From the NCBI GenBank assembly GCA_035648735.1, contig DASRKX010000017.1, positions 1 to 64,000 on the forward strand: a stretch of DNA of 64,000 nt, given 5' to 3'. The notes below the pieces were generated by a model that was not told where the DNA came from, made no database searches, and saw nothing but the letters and a program-made list of their open reading frames with translations. The DNA comes from REEB95 sp035648735. Lineage in GTDB: Bacteria > Pseudomonadota > Alphaproteobacteria > ATCC43930 > CGMCC-115725. The position numbers and the translations under genes are program-made. This document shows, in pieces, positions 26,755 through 35,338 of the stretch (its first letter is position 1; every line of letters begins with the position of its first letter).

Positions 26755-27864
26755 ATGAAGTTCGCTCGCGCTTGCCGCTGGGGCCTCGCTCTGGCCGTGT
26801 TCGCCGCCGCGCCGGCATCGGCGCAGGTCTTCGGATCGCCCGGCACCGGTCCCGACGGTCTTTATCTCCGCGGCGAAGGCGGCTGGGACCACATGAACGA
26901 CGCGACCGGCCGCACCACGACCGGAATCATCTACACCTCGCGCCAGGACGAGGGGTATCTGTTCGGCGGCGCGCTCGGCTGGAAAACCGACCAGCTTCGC
27001 CTCGAGCTCGGCCTCGATTTGGCCAATGCCGGCATCAAGTCGGTCAGCCTGAACAATGCCAACAGCACCAGCGCCAGCGGCTCGATGCGTAATATTTCCG
27101 GCATGCTGAACGCCTTCTGGGATTTCCGCACCGGTACGCCCTTCGTGCCGTATATCGGCCTCGGCGTCGGCGCCACCTCGGTCAGCCTCAACAACGTGAC
27201 CCGCAACGGCGCGCTGCTGAGCAACAGCTCCGACCTGGAATTCGCCTATCAGCCGATGGTCGGCGTCAATTATTTCATCATCCCGAACCTGGCGCTCGGC
27301 CTGCAATACCGCTATTTCGCCAGCGTCGATCCGTCCTTCTCGTTCCCGGGCGGCCGGGTCGGCGTCAAGAACGAGAGCCACAACGTGCTCGCGAGCTTGA
27401 CCTGGTATTTCGGCGCGCCGGAAGGGCCGCCGCCGCCGGTGCAGCCGGCGCCGGTCGTCTACCAGCCCCAGCTTCAGCCGCAGCCCGCTCCGCCGCCGGC
27501 GCCCGTCGTCGCGTTCGTGCCGCCGCCGCAACAGCCGGCCGTCTATACCGTGTTCTTCGACTTCAATCGCGCGGCCCTGACGCCCGAGGCGCGCAGCGTC
27601 GTGCAGCGGGCTGCCGCCGACTTCCAGCAGCACGGTGCGACCCGCATCGCGCTGACCGGCTACACCGATACCGCCGGCGGCCAGGGCTACAATCTTGAAC
27701 TGTCGCGCCGGCGCGCCTTGTCGGTGCGCGAATACCTGATGCAGCTCGGCGTCCCGGACGGCGAGATCGCCGTCAGCGCGCGCGGCGAATCCAATCTGCG
27801 CGTGCCGACGCCGGATAGCGTGCGCGAGCCGCAGAACCGCCGCGTCGAGATCGTCATTCCATAG
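26755..27864 (+). CDS. OmpA-family outer-membrane protein
   Basis: A 369-residue protein anchoring the outer membrane to peptidoglycan. It has a signal peptide (residues 1-24, ending ASAQ) and an eight-strand beta-barrel region (about 30-218) with alternating aromatic residues such as GLQYRYFASVD. A Pro/Gln-rich linker follows (about 223-262), then an OmpA C-terminal domain: VFFDFNRAALTPEA, then LTGYTDTAGGQGYN and LSRRRALSVREYL, which bind diaminopimelate. The start is set by GAGGAGG; an earlier ATG adds 12 residues ahead of the signal peptide. A strong terminator follows, so it is a single-gene unit. Confidence 0.93.
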   Translation: MKFARACRWGLALAVFAAAPASAQVFGSPGTGPDGLYLRGEGGWDHMNDATGRTTTGIIYTSRQDEGYLFGGALGWKTDQLRLELGLDLANAGIKSVSLNNANSTSASGSMRNISGMLNAFWDFRTGTPFVPYIGLGVGATSVSLNNVTRNGALLSNSSDLEFAYQPMVGVNYFIIPNLALGLQYRYFASVDPSFSFPGGRVGVKNESHNVLASLTWYFGAPEGPPPPVQPAPVVYQPQLQPQPAPPPAPVVAFVPPPQQPAVYTVFFDFNRAALTPEARSVVQRAAADFQQHGATRIALTGYTDTAGGQGYNLELSRRRALSVREYLMQLGVPDGEIAVSARGESNLRVPTPDSVREPQNRRVEIVIP

Positions 27865-27900
27865 GCCAAGTCCGCGGCCCCCGCGGAAAGCGCGAGAGGA

Positions 27901-27935
27901 AGAAGGCCCGGGCAACGACCCGGGCCTTCTTTTTT
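27901..27935 (+). terminator. intrinsic terminator after the OmpA gene
   Basis: Perfect 12-base-pair stem (AGAAGGCCCGGG with its complement), six-base loop CAACGA and a run of T. It lies 36 bases after the stop codon. It is the clearest rho-independent terminator in the window. Confidence 0.92.
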
Positions 27936-28024
27936 GCGCGTTGGCCCGGACTTCGCGGCTGGTAAAAATCGACGGCGGCATTATTTTATGCGCATCGTAT
28001 CTTCGGATTTCGCGCGGAGCGCAA

Positions 28025-28609
28025 TTGAACATCCCCTATCACAAGCCGTTCGAGGAATTCGCCCGCCTGTTCGCGCTGGCGAAGGCGCAGGAGCCGTCGG
28101 AGGCCGAGGCGATGACCTTGGCGACGGCGACGGCCGACGGCCAGCCCTCGGCGCGGATGGTGCTGCTCAAAACGGCGGATGAGCGCGGCTTCGTCTTCTA
28201 CACCAACATGGAAAGCCGAAAATCGAAGGAGCTGCGGGACAATCCGCGGGCGGCGCTGCTGTTCCACTGGAAGTCGTTGGCCCGGCAGGTGCGGATCGAC
28301 GGCAATGTGGCGCCGGTGTCGGACGCCGAGGCCGATGTCTATTTCGCGTCGCGGCCGCGCGAGAGCCAGCTCGCCGCCTGGACCTCGCTGCAGTCGCAGA
28401 CCGTCGAAAGCCGGGACGCGCTGGAGGCGCTGTTCCGCAAGGCGGCGGAGAAATATCCGGCGGCGGTGCCGCGGCCGCCCTATTGGTCGGGCTGGCGGCT
28501 GACGCCCGAGCGCTTCGAGTTCTGGGAGCATAAGCCGCATCGGCTGCACGACCGCGTGCTGTATAGCCGCGACGGCGCCGGCTGGCGCACCGAGCAGCTC
28601 TTCCCATGA
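28025..28609 (+). CDS. pdxH: pyridoxamine 5'-phosphate oxidase
   Basis: FMN enzyme oxidising pyridoxamine or pyridoxine phosphate to pyridoxal phosphate. The PdxH core is complete: PSARMVLLKTADERGFVFYTN, the SRKSKELRDNPRAALLFHW region, SRPRESQLAAW and the C-terminal FWEHKPHRLHDR with WRTEQLFP. The family start is degenerate here. I place it at a TTG with GGAG five bases upstream, giving 194 residues; a longer reading has no site and runs close to the preceding terminator. Its stop overlaps the start of the CDF gene. Confidence 0.92.
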   Translation: MNIPYHKPFEEFARLFALAKAQEPSEAEAMTLATATADGQPSARMVLLKTADERGFVFYTNMESRKSKELRDNPRAALLFHWKSLARQVRIDGNVAPVSDAEADVYFASRPRESQLAAWTSLQSQTVESRDALEALFRKAAEKYPAAVPRPPYWSGWRLTPERFEFWEHKPHRLHDRVLYSRDGAGWRTEQLFP

Positions 28610-29535
28610 GTGACATCGTACCCGCACAGGAATCGATGGCGCGTGTCGGACTGCTGATGCGGCGCGCGACCTACGCCTCGCTTGGCGTCGCCGGCCTGCT
28701 GGTCGCGGTCAAGCTCGGCGCCTGGATCGAGACCAATTCCGTCAGCCTGCTGTCGAGCCTGATCGACTCGCTGCTCGACGGCGCCGCGTCGCTGGTCAAT
28801 CTGATCGCGGTGCGCCAGGCGCTGGTGCCGCCCGATCGTGAGCACCGCTTCGGCCACGGCAAGGCCGAGCCGCTGGCGAGCCTCGGCCAGGCCGCCTTCA
28901 TCGCCGGCTCCGCCGTGCTGCTGCTGGTGCAGGCGATCCAGCATTTGATCCGGCCGGTGATGATCACCAATACCAATGCGGGCCTGGCGGTGATGGGTTT
29001 CGCCGTCGTCGTGACCGGAGTGCTGCTGCTGTATCAGCGCCATGTCGTGCGCCACACCGGCTCCCTGCTGATCGGCGTCGACGCCTTCCATTACCGCGCC
29101 GATCTGGTGCTCAACCTAGCGGTGATCGCGTCGCTGCTGCTCACCGCTTCGTTCGGCTATCCGATCATCGACGCGCTGTTCGGCGGCGCGATCGCGCTGT
29201 GGATCATCTACGGCGCCTGGCGCGTCGCCATGAAGGCGATCGTCCATCTGATGGACCAGGAGCTGCCCGACGCGGAGCGCGCGCGCATCCGCGCCATCGT
29301 GCTCGCCAATCCGCGCGTCACGGCCGTGCACGACCTCAAGACGCGCGCCGCCGGCCCGATCTCCTTCATCCAGATCCACATCGAAATGGACGGCGGCATC
29401 ACCCTGACCGAGGCGCATCATATCGCCGACGCGGTCGAGGCCAAGATTCTCGAAGCCTATCCGCGCGCCGAGGTGATCATTCACCAGGATCCGTCCGGCA
29501 TCAACGAGCCGCATACGGCCTATCCCGCGCATTGA
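28606..29535 (+). CDS. cation diffusion facilitator (metal exporter)
   Basis: A 309-residue inner-membrane proton-coupled divalent metal exporter of the FieF/ZitB type. Six helices fill residues 20-210. The transport site is recognisable as D-x3-D in helix 2 (LIDSLLDGAASL) and H-x3-D in helix 5 (DAFHYRADLV); this set is known in relatives to bind Zn, Fe or Cd. The HRFGHGKAEPLASLGQ loop and the C-terminal cytoplasmic metal-sensing domain (from about 212) are present. Overlaps pdxH by four bases. Confidence 0.9.
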   Translation: MSDIVPAQESMARVGLLMRRATYASLGVAGLLVAVKLGAWIETNSVSLLSSLIDSLLDGAASLVNLIAVRQALVPPDREHRFGHGKAEPLASLGQAAFIAGSAVLLLVQAIQHLIRPVMITNTNAGLAVMGFAVVVTGVLLLYQRHVVRHTGSLLIGVDAFHYRADLVLNLAVIASLLLTASFGYPIIDALFGGAIALWIIYGAWRVAMKAIVHLMDQELPDAERARIRAIVLANPRVTAVHDLKTRAAGPISFIQIHIEMDGGITLTEAHHIADAVEAKILEAYPRAEVIIHQDPSGINEPHTAYPAH

Positions 29536-29587
29536 CGGCGGCGCGCCGGCGCTTTCCTTCGCGGTGCTGCGGCCTTAAGCTTCGCGC

Positions 29588-30328
29588 ATGGGCGAACGGC
29601 GCAAGACCATCCTGCTGACCGGCGCGAGCCGCGGCATCGGCCACGCCACGGTCAAGCGGTTCAGCGATTCCGGCTGGCGCGTGCTGACCTCGTCGCGCGA
29701 GGCGGTGCCGGCCGAGTGCAAGCGCGATCCCAACTGGACGCACCACGTCACCGCCGATCTGTCGCAGCCGCAGGCGGTCGAGGGCTTCATCGGCGCGGTG
29801 CGCGAGGCGCTGGGCGACGAGCCGCTCGACGCGCTGGTCAACAACGCCGGCGTGTCGCCCAAATCGCCGGATCAGGAGCGCCTCGGCTGCCTCAACGGCG
29901 ATCTCGGCGACTGGCGGCCGGTGTTCCAGCTCAATTTCTTCACCCCGCTGACCCTGGCGCGGGGCTTCAAGGACATGCTGGCGCGCGGCAAGGGCGCGAT
30001 CGTCAACGTGACCTCGATCGCCGGGCACACGGTGCATCCCTTCGCCGGCTCGGCCTATGCCACGTCGAAGGCGGCGCTCTCGGCGCTGACGCGCGAGATG
30101 GCGGCGGAGTTCGCCGAGTTGGGTGTGCGCGTCAACGCGGTGGCGCCGGGCGAGATCAACACCGCGATGCTGTCGCCGCAGACGGCGTCGCTCATCCCGC
30201 GCATCCCGCTGCACCGGCTGGGCGCGCCCGAGGACGTGGCCTCGGCGATCTTCTATCTATGCTCGCCGGAATCGTCGTACCTCACCGGCACCGAGATTTT
30301 CGTCACCGGCGGCCAGCACATTTACTAA
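29588..30328 (+). CDS. SDR-family oxidoreductase
   Basis: A 246-residue short-chain dehydrogenase. TGASRGIG lies at residues 11-18, NNAGVSPKSPD follows at about 86, and the catalytic residues are the Ser in NVTSIAGH with Tyr and Lys in SAYATSKAALS. The insert after NNAG (QERLGCLNGDLGDW) is longer than in FabG. It sits 52 bases after the CDF gene on the same strand and converges on hemA. Substrate not deducible. Confidence 0.85.
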   Translation: MGERRKTILLTGASRGIGHATVKRFSDSGWRVLTSSREAVPAECKRDPNWTHHVTADLSQPQAVEGFIGAVREALGDEPLDALVNNAGVSPKSPDQERLGCLNGDLGDWRPVFQLNFFTPLTLARGFKDMLARGKGAIVNVTSIAGHTVHPFAGSAYATSKAALSALTREMAAEFAELGVRVNAVAPGEINTAMLSPQTASLIPRIPLHRLGAPEDVASAIFYLCSPESSYLTGTEIFVTGGQHIY

Positions 30329-30362
30329 GCGGATTTCGGATTCAAGATAGGCCCGAGGGGCC

Positions 30363-31568
30363 CTAGGCGACGCGGCGGATCGGCAGGCGCGACCAGACGT
30401 CGGACAGCGCCCGAACCAGCCGCTCGATGTCATCGTCGCTGTGCAGCGGCGTCGGCGTGAAGCGCAGGCGCTCGCCGCCGGTCGGCACGGTCGGGAAGTT
30501 GATCGGCTGGACATAGATGCGGTGGCGCTCGAGCAGCTCGTCGGAGGCGTCCTTGCACAGCCTTGCGTCGCCGACGAGCACCGGCACGATATGGCTCGCC
30601 GAATCCATCACCGGCAGCTTGGCCTCGGCGAGGCGCCGCTTCAGCAGCGCCGCGCGCTCCTGCAGGCGCCGGCGCAGGTCGCTCGCGCCCTTGACGTGGC
30701 GGATGCTGGCGACCGCGCCGGCCGCGAGCGCCGGCGGCAGCGAGGTGGTGAAGATGAAGCCCGGGGCGTAGCTGCGCAGGAAATCGATCAGCGCGCCGGA
30801 GCCCGCGACATAGCCGCCCATCAGGCCGAACGCCTTGGCCAGGGTGCCCTGGATCAGATCGACGCGGTGCATGACGCCGTCGCGCTCGGCGATGCCGGCG
30901 CCGGTCGCGCCATAAAGGCCGACGGCATGCACCTCGTCGAGATAGGTGAACGCGCCGTACCGCTTTGCGACCTCGCAAAGCTCGCTGATCGGCGCGATGT
31001 CGCCGTCCATCGAATAGACCGATTCGAAGCACACCAGCTTCGGCCGGGCCGGATCGGCTTCCTCGAGCAGCCGGTCGAGATCGGCGGGATCGTTGTGCTT
31101 GAAGATGCGTTTTTCCGCGCGGCTGTGGCGGATGCCCTCGATCATCGAGGCGTGGTTGAGCGCGTCGGAGAAGATGATGCAGCCGGGCAGCTGCGCGCCC
31201 AGCGTCGACAGCGCGGTCTCGTTCGCGACATAGCCCGAGGTGAAGACGAGCGCGGCGTCCTTGCCGTGGAGCTCGGCGAGCGCGCGCTCGAGCGCGACAT
31301 GATGGTGGTTGGTACCGGAGATGTTGCGCGTGCCGCCGGCGCCGGCGCCGCTCTTGTCGAGCGCGTCGCGCATCGCGGCGAGCACGTCGGGGTGCTGGCC
31401 CATGCCGAGATAGTCGTTCGAGCACCAGACGGTGATCTCGGCGCCACGGCCGTGATCCAGGGCGCGCGGAAAGGCGCCGGCGCGGCGCTCCAGATGGGTG
31501 AAGACGCGGTAGCGGCCCTCGGCCTTGAGCGCGTCGAGCCGGTTCTTGAAGAAGCCTTGGAAATCCAT
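30363..31568 (-). CDS. hemA: 5-aminolevulinate synthase (C4 pathway)
   Basis: PLP enzyme condensing glycine and succinyl-CoA to ALA, the committed step of haem synthesis in alphaproteobacteria. The 401 residues begin MDFQGFFKNRLDALKAEGRYR and carry the glycine-rich GAGAGGTRNISGTNHHH segment, DEVHAVGLYG, and the PLP lysine Lys245 in GTLAKAFGLMGGY. The C-terminal PINFPTVPTGGERLRFTPTP segment separates it from KBL and BioF relatives. It has a recognisable promoter of its own. Confidence 0.97.
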   Translation of the reverse strand: MDFQGFFKNRLDALKAEGRYRVFTHLERRAGAFPRALDHGRGAEITVWCSNDYLGMGQHPDVLAAMRDALDKSGAGAGGTRNISGTNHHHVALERALAELHGKDAALVFTSGYVANETALSTLGAQLPGCIIFSDALNHASMIEGIRHSRAEKRIFKHNDPADLDRLLEEADPARPKLVCFESVYSMDGDIAPISELCEVAKRYGAFTYLDEVHAVGLYGATGAGIAERDGVMHRVDLIQGTLAKAFGLMGGYVAGSGALIDFLRSYAPGFIFTTSLPPALAAGAVASIRHVKGASDLRRRLQERAALLKRRLAEAKLPVMDSASHIVPVLVGDARLCKDASDELLERHRIYVQPINFPTVPTGGERLRFTPTPLHSDDDIERLVRALSDVWSRLPIRRVA

Positions 31569-31602
31569 CGCCGCTGGCAGTCCCTTCGCCGAATACCAAA
31601 CG

Positions 31603-31631
31603 ATTATAGCCCCTTAAGGCTCCCGCGTCAG
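31603..31631 (-). promoter_or_regulatory. hemA promoter
   Basis: Reading leftward: CTGACG, a 17-base spacer and a perfect TATAAT, then 34 bases to the hemA ATG. The -35 overlaps the stop codon of the upstream aminotransferase gene. Confidence 0.6.
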
Positions 31632-33022
31632 GCGCGCAATGACGCCGGTTGTCGCGCCGCGAGGCGCGCCGCGGTGTCGTCCAGCGCCTTGCCGAACCGG
31701 TCGAGCATCTCGTCGATCTCGGCCTCGGTGATGACCAGGGGCGGCGAGAAGGCCTGGGCATCGCCGATCTGGCGCAGGATGAGGCCGTGCTTGTTGATGT
31801 CGGCGGTCAGCATGTTGCCGACGCCGAGCTGGGGATCGAACGACGCCTTGCTCGCCTTGTCGCGGACGAGCTCGATGGCGGCCACCAGCCCGACGCCGCG
31901 CACCTCGCCGACCAGTGGATGTCCGGCGAAGCGCTCGCGCAGGCCGTTTTGCAGGCGCGGCGCCACCTTGCGGACATGGCCGATTATGTCGCGCTCCTCG
32001 TAGATTTTGAGCGTTTCGAGCGCCACGGCGCAGCACACCGGATGGCCGGAATAGGTGTAGCCATGCGCGAAGACGCCGATCTTGTCGCTCTCGTCGGCGA
32101 GCGCCTGATAGACCGCGTCGGAAACCACCGTCGCCGAGATCGGCAGATAGGCCGAGGACAGCGCCTTGGCCACGGTGATGATGTCGGGCTTGAGGCCGTA
32201 GGTCTCGGTGGCGAACATCTTGCCGGTACGCCCGAAGCCCGTGATCACCTCGTCGGCGATCAGCAGCACGTCGTATTTCTTCAGCACCTGCTGGATTTTC
32301 TCGAAATAGGTGGCCGGCGGCGTGATGACGCCGCCCGCGCCCATCACCGGCTCGGCGATGAAGGCGGCGACGGTGTCCGGATCCTCGCGCTGGATCATCA
32401 GGTCGAGGTTCTCCGCGAGCCGGGTGGAAAAATCCTCTTCGCTCTCGCCGGGATGGGCATAGCGCCAGTGATGCGGGCAATCGGCGTGGCGGATATTGGC
32501 GATCGGCAGGTCGAAGGACCGGTGGTTGTTCACCAGGCCCGACAGGCTCGCCGACGCCACCGTGACGCCGTGATAGCTCTTGAGGCGGGCGATGATCTTC
32601 TTCTTGCGCGGGCGGCCGCGCGCATTGTTGAAGTACCAGACGATCTTGACCGCGGTGTCGTTGGCCTCGGAGCCGGAGTTGTTGAAGAACGCCTTGGCCA
32701 TCTTCACCGGCATCATGCCGACGAGGCGCTCGGCCAGCTCCGCCACCGCTTCATGCGATTTGTGATGGAAGGAGTGATAGTAGGAGAGCTTGCGCATCTG
32801 CGCGGCGGCGGCTTCGATCAGCCGCTCCTCGCCGAAGCCGAGCGACGTGCACCACAGCCCGGCGCAGCCCTCGAGGTATTCCTTGCCGGCTTCGTCCCAG
32901 ACGCGCACGCCCTTGCCCTTCGTCACCATGAGCTCGCCTTCGCGCTCGAGGCGGCGGTGGTTCGAGTAGGGATGAAGATGGAAGGCGATGTCGCGGCTGG
33001 CGGCGGAATTGCCTCGCTGCAT
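31628..33022 (-). CDS. class III aminotransferase (omega-amino acid : pyruvate type)
   Basis: A 464-residue PLP transaminase. PLP residues are Lys286 in TVAKALSSAYLP and Asp257 in IADEVITGFGRTGKMF; NNSGSEANDTAVK at 114-126 binds the phosphate. The N-terminal HLHPYSNHRRLEREGELMV and the WCTSLGFG segment place it with the group that includes taurine-pyruvate, beta-alanine-pyruvate and putrescine-pyruvate transaminases; the amine donor cannot be fixed. I start it at the ATG before QRGNSAASRD, because the longer upstream frame is Arg/Cys-rich and covers the promoter region. It is followed by hemA, which has a separate promoter. Confidence 0.9.
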   Translation of the reverse strand: MQRGNSAASRDIAFHLHPYSNHRRLEREGELMVTKGKGVRVWDEAGKEYLEGCAGLWCTSLGFGEERLIEAAAAQMRKLSYYHSFHHKSHEAVAELAERLVGMMPVKMAKAFFNNSGSEANDTAVKIVWYFNNARGRPRKKKIIARLKSYHGVTVASASLSGLVNNHRSFDLPIANIRHADCPHHWRYAHPGESEEDFSTRLAENLDLMIQREDPDTVAAFIAEPVMGAGGVITPPATYFEKIQQVLKKYDVLLIADEVITGFGRTGKMFATETYGLKPDIITVAKALSSAYLPISATVVSDAVYQALADESDKIGVFAHGYTYSGHPVCCAVALETLKIYEERDIIGHVRKVAPRLQNGLRERFAGHPLVGEVRGVGLVAAIELVRDKASKASFDPQLGVGNMLTADINKHGLILRQIGDAQAFSPPLVITEAEIDEMLDRFGKALDDTAARLAARQPASLRA

Positions 33023-33198
33023 GCGGATGCCCTTATGCGGAAGTGAAAGCGGGGCGGCTACTATCCGTCCGGGGCTGGAGTGCGTCAAACGGGCATGAAC
33101 GCTGCCGGATACGCGTCTGCGGCATTCCGTCGCAGCCTTCCCACCAACCGCGCGACAGCAAACGGATATCCCGGTCCGTCTTAAATCTGTCCGCGGAT

Positions 33199-33219
33199 TT
33201 ATCGACAGAGTTATCCACC
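33199..33219 (+). promoter_or_regulatory. two tandem DnaA-box-like 9-mers
   Basis: TTATCGACA and TTATCCACC, each one base from the TTATCCACA consensus, separated by three bases and followed by an A-rich stretch. They lie in the 296-base non-coding gap (33023-33318) between the aminotransferase and a small plus-strand gene. I see no other gene in that gap. Confidence 0.35.
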
Positions 33220-33318
33220 GATTGTGACGAAGAAAAAAATATCGGGCTGGCACCGCGCACGGATCGGGTTCCATGCTCCCTATCCCGTCCCCCAACACCG
33301 CTCAACCGCCAGCTTTTC

Positions 33319-33489
33319 ATGACCGGGCTTCTCGCTCCGCAAGCCGCTGATATCGAAGATGAATTGGACGCGATCGACATGGATCGCGTCGTCGCCGACC
33401 CCGATTATCGGCGCCGCGTCGTGCTGCGGCTGCGGCGCGGCGTCCGGCTGGTCGATAACTGGCGTGGCGTGGAGTCGGACGAGGACTAG
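33319..33489 (+). CDS. small hypothetical protein (56 aa)
   Basis: An acidic 56-residue protein of unrecognised family: an N-terminal acidic helix (DIEDELDAIDMDRVVADPD) then an Arg/Val-rich amphipathic stretch (RRRVVLRLRRGVRLV) and an acidic tail. The charge pattern could suit a protein-binding or regulatory adaptor, but that is guesswork. Support as a gene is moderate: it fills an otherwise empty gap, has a normal ATG, and its TAG stop shares the palindrome CTAG with the stop of the convergent permease gene. No strong ribosome binding site is visible. Confidence 0.45.
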   Translation: MTGLLAPQAADIEDELDAIDMDRVVADPDYRRRVVLRLRRGVRLVDNWRGVESDED

Positions 33490-34388
33490 ACGCCCCGTCC
33501 GGCGCTGCCGCGCGGGTCGAGCGCCTGCTGCAGCCCATCGCCGAACAGATTGCACGCCATCACCGTGAGAAAGATCAGCGCGCCGGGATAGAAGGCGAGC
33601 TGCGGCGCCAGCGCGATGGTCTCCTCGGCGCCGGTCAGCATGTTGCCCCAGCTGGCGAGCGGCGGCGCCACGCCCAGCCCGAGGAAGCTCAGGACGGATT
33701 CGAGCAGAATGATCTCGCCCACCGCGAGCGATGTCGCGACGATGATCGGCGTCGCCAGATTGGGCAGGATGTGGACGAGCATGATGCGTGCCGGGCGGGC
33801 GCCCAGCGCTTCGGCCGCGCGCACGAAATCGCGCCGTACCAGAGACAGGGTGGCGCCGCGCACCAGCCGCGCCACCGTCGTCCAGCCGACCAGCGCCACC
33901 AGCACGATGATGCGATAGAGGCTCGCCGCCTGGCTGTCGGCGAGCTCGGCGGGGACGCCGAGCTTGCGCAGATCGATCGCCGCCAGCACGACGAGCAGCG
34001 GCAGGAGCGGCAGGGCGATGACCGCGTCGGTGAGCCGCATCAGCGCGGCGTCGAGCCGGCCGCCGTAATAGCCGGCGGCGAGCCCGACCGCGGTGCCGAG
34101 CAGCGACGCGGCGAGGGCGGCGGTGAGCCCGACCAGCAGCGAGATTTGGCCGCCCTGCAACAGGCGGAGCAACAGGTCGCGGCCGAGCTCGTCGGTGCCG
34201 AGTGGATGGTGCAGCGACGGGCCGGCGAAGCGGTGATAGAGGTCGATGGCGAGGCCGTTCTCGCCGAGGCCGCTCGCGACCAGCGGTGCCACGATCACGG
34301 CGACGGCCATGGCGACGAGGACGCCGCCGCCGAATCTGACGCGGCCGTCGCCGAGCGCCCGGTGTAGACGCGCCATCGCCGGTTTCAT
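33486..34388 (-). CDS. ABC transporter permease, DppC/OppC type
   Basis: A 300-residue inner-membrane permease with about six helices. The N-terminal helix is followed by the oligopeptide-permease landmark HPLGTDELGRDLLLRLLQG, and the EAA coupling loop is RAAEALGARPARIMLVHILPN. Substrates of the family are peptides, nickel or glutathione. The start overlaps the stop of the preceding permease (ATGA). A single reading frame continues upstream through both genes, but that upstream part is out-of-frame Arg-rich sequence. Confidence 0.92.
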   Translation of the reverse strand: MKPAMARLHRALGDGRVRFGGGVLVAMAVAVIVAPLVASGLGENGLAIDLYHRFAGPSLHHPLGTDELGRDLLLRLLQGGQISLLVGLTAALAASLLGTAVGLAAGYYGGRLDAALMRLTDAVIALPLLPLLVVLAAIDLRKLGVPAELADSQAASLYRIIVLVALVGWTTVARLVRGATLSLVRRDFVRAAEALGARPARIMLVHILPNLATPIIVATSLAVGEIILLESVLSFLGLGVAPPLASWGNMLTGAEETIALAPQLAFYPGALIFLTVMACNLFGDGLQQALDPRGSAGRGV

Positions 34389-35338
34389 GTATAGGCGATC
34401 CGCGGATCGGCCACCGCATAGGCGACATCGGCCGCGAGATTGGCGAGCAGCGTCATCAGCGTCGCCAGCAGCAATCCGGCCAGCGCGAGGTTGTAGTCGT
34501 TGCCGAGGATGCTGTCGTAGATCAGCTTGCCCATACCGGGATAGGCGAACATCGTTTCGGTGATGAGCGCGCCCGAGAACAGCGAGCCGAAGGACAGCGC
34601 GACGACGGTAATGACCGGGATGAGCGCGTTGCGCAGCGCGTGACGGGTCAGGATGCGCGCCTCGCCGGCGCCCTTGGCGCGGGCGGTGCGGATATAGTCC
34701 TGGCTGAGCGTCTCGATCATCGCGGCGCGCATGTAGCGGAGCTGGCTGCCGAGATTGACCAGCGTCAGCGTCGCCACCGGCAACGCCAAATGGCCGGCGC
34801 GATCGGCGAAGCCGCCGCCGCCGATGGTGGCGCTGCCGCCGGGCGGAAACCAGCCGAGCCCGACGGCGAAGATCAGGATCAGCATCAGCGCCAGCCAGAA
34901 GGACGGCAGCGAGATCGCGCCGAAGCTCAGAAGATTGACGGCGTGATCGAAACCCGAGCCGGGCCTGCGCGCCGCCAGGATGCCGAGCGGCCAGGCGATC
35001 GCCAGGGTGAGCGTGAAGCTGGCGCCCATCAGCAGCGCGCTGTTGCCGAGCCGCGGCAGCAGCACGGCCAATGCCGGCTGGGCGTAGAGGCGCGAATAGC
35101 CGAAATCCCCGCCCAGCGCCGCCCTGAGCCAGCTCCAATAGCGTTCGAGCAGCGGCTGGTCGAGGCCGTAAAGCGCCTTGAGCCGGACGGCATCGGCGGC
35201 GGTCAGATGCGGGTTGGCGGAAATCATCAGGTCGATCGGGTCGCCCGGCATCAGCCCGATCAGCCCGTAGATGGCGAAGGACATGATCGCCAGCAGGATG
35301 GCGATCTCGACAAAGCGCCGGGCGACGAAGCGGCTCAT
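34385..35338 (-). CDS. ABC transporter permease, DppB/OppB type
   Basis: A 317-residue permease opening MSRFVARRFVEIAILLAIMS, with the family segments IGLMPGDPIDLM and YGLDQPLLERYWSWLRAALGGDFGYS (two adjacent blocks). The EAA loop is RTARAKGAGEARILTRHALRN. About six helices. The ATG overlaps the stop of the substrate-binding gene by four bases and its own stop overlaps the next permease in the same way, so the three are translationally coupled. Confidence 0.92.
   Translation of the reverse strand: MSRFVARRFVEIAILLAIMSFAIYGLIGLMPGDPIDLMISANPHLTAADAVRLKALYGLDQPLLERYWSWLRAALGGDFGYSRLYAQPALAVLLPRLGNSALLMGASFTLTLAIAWPLGILAARRPGSGFDHAVNLLSFGAISLPSFWLALMLILIFAVGLGWFPPGGSATIGGGGFADRAGHLALPVATLTLVNLGSQLRYMRAAMIETLSQDYIRTARAKGAGEARILTRHALRNALIPVITVVALSFGSLFSGALITETMFAYPGMGKLIYDSILGNDYNLALAGLLLATLMTLLANLAADVAYAVADPRIAYT

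Noticed and set aside
30340..30362. short GC-rich inverted repeat between the SDR and hemA stops
   Set aside because: The arms are imperfect and there is no T-run on either strand; not a convincing terminator.
30441..32003. 520-codon plus-strand open frame opposite hemA
   Set aside because: Antisense to hemA, which has catalytic residues and a promoter; composition is non-protein-like.
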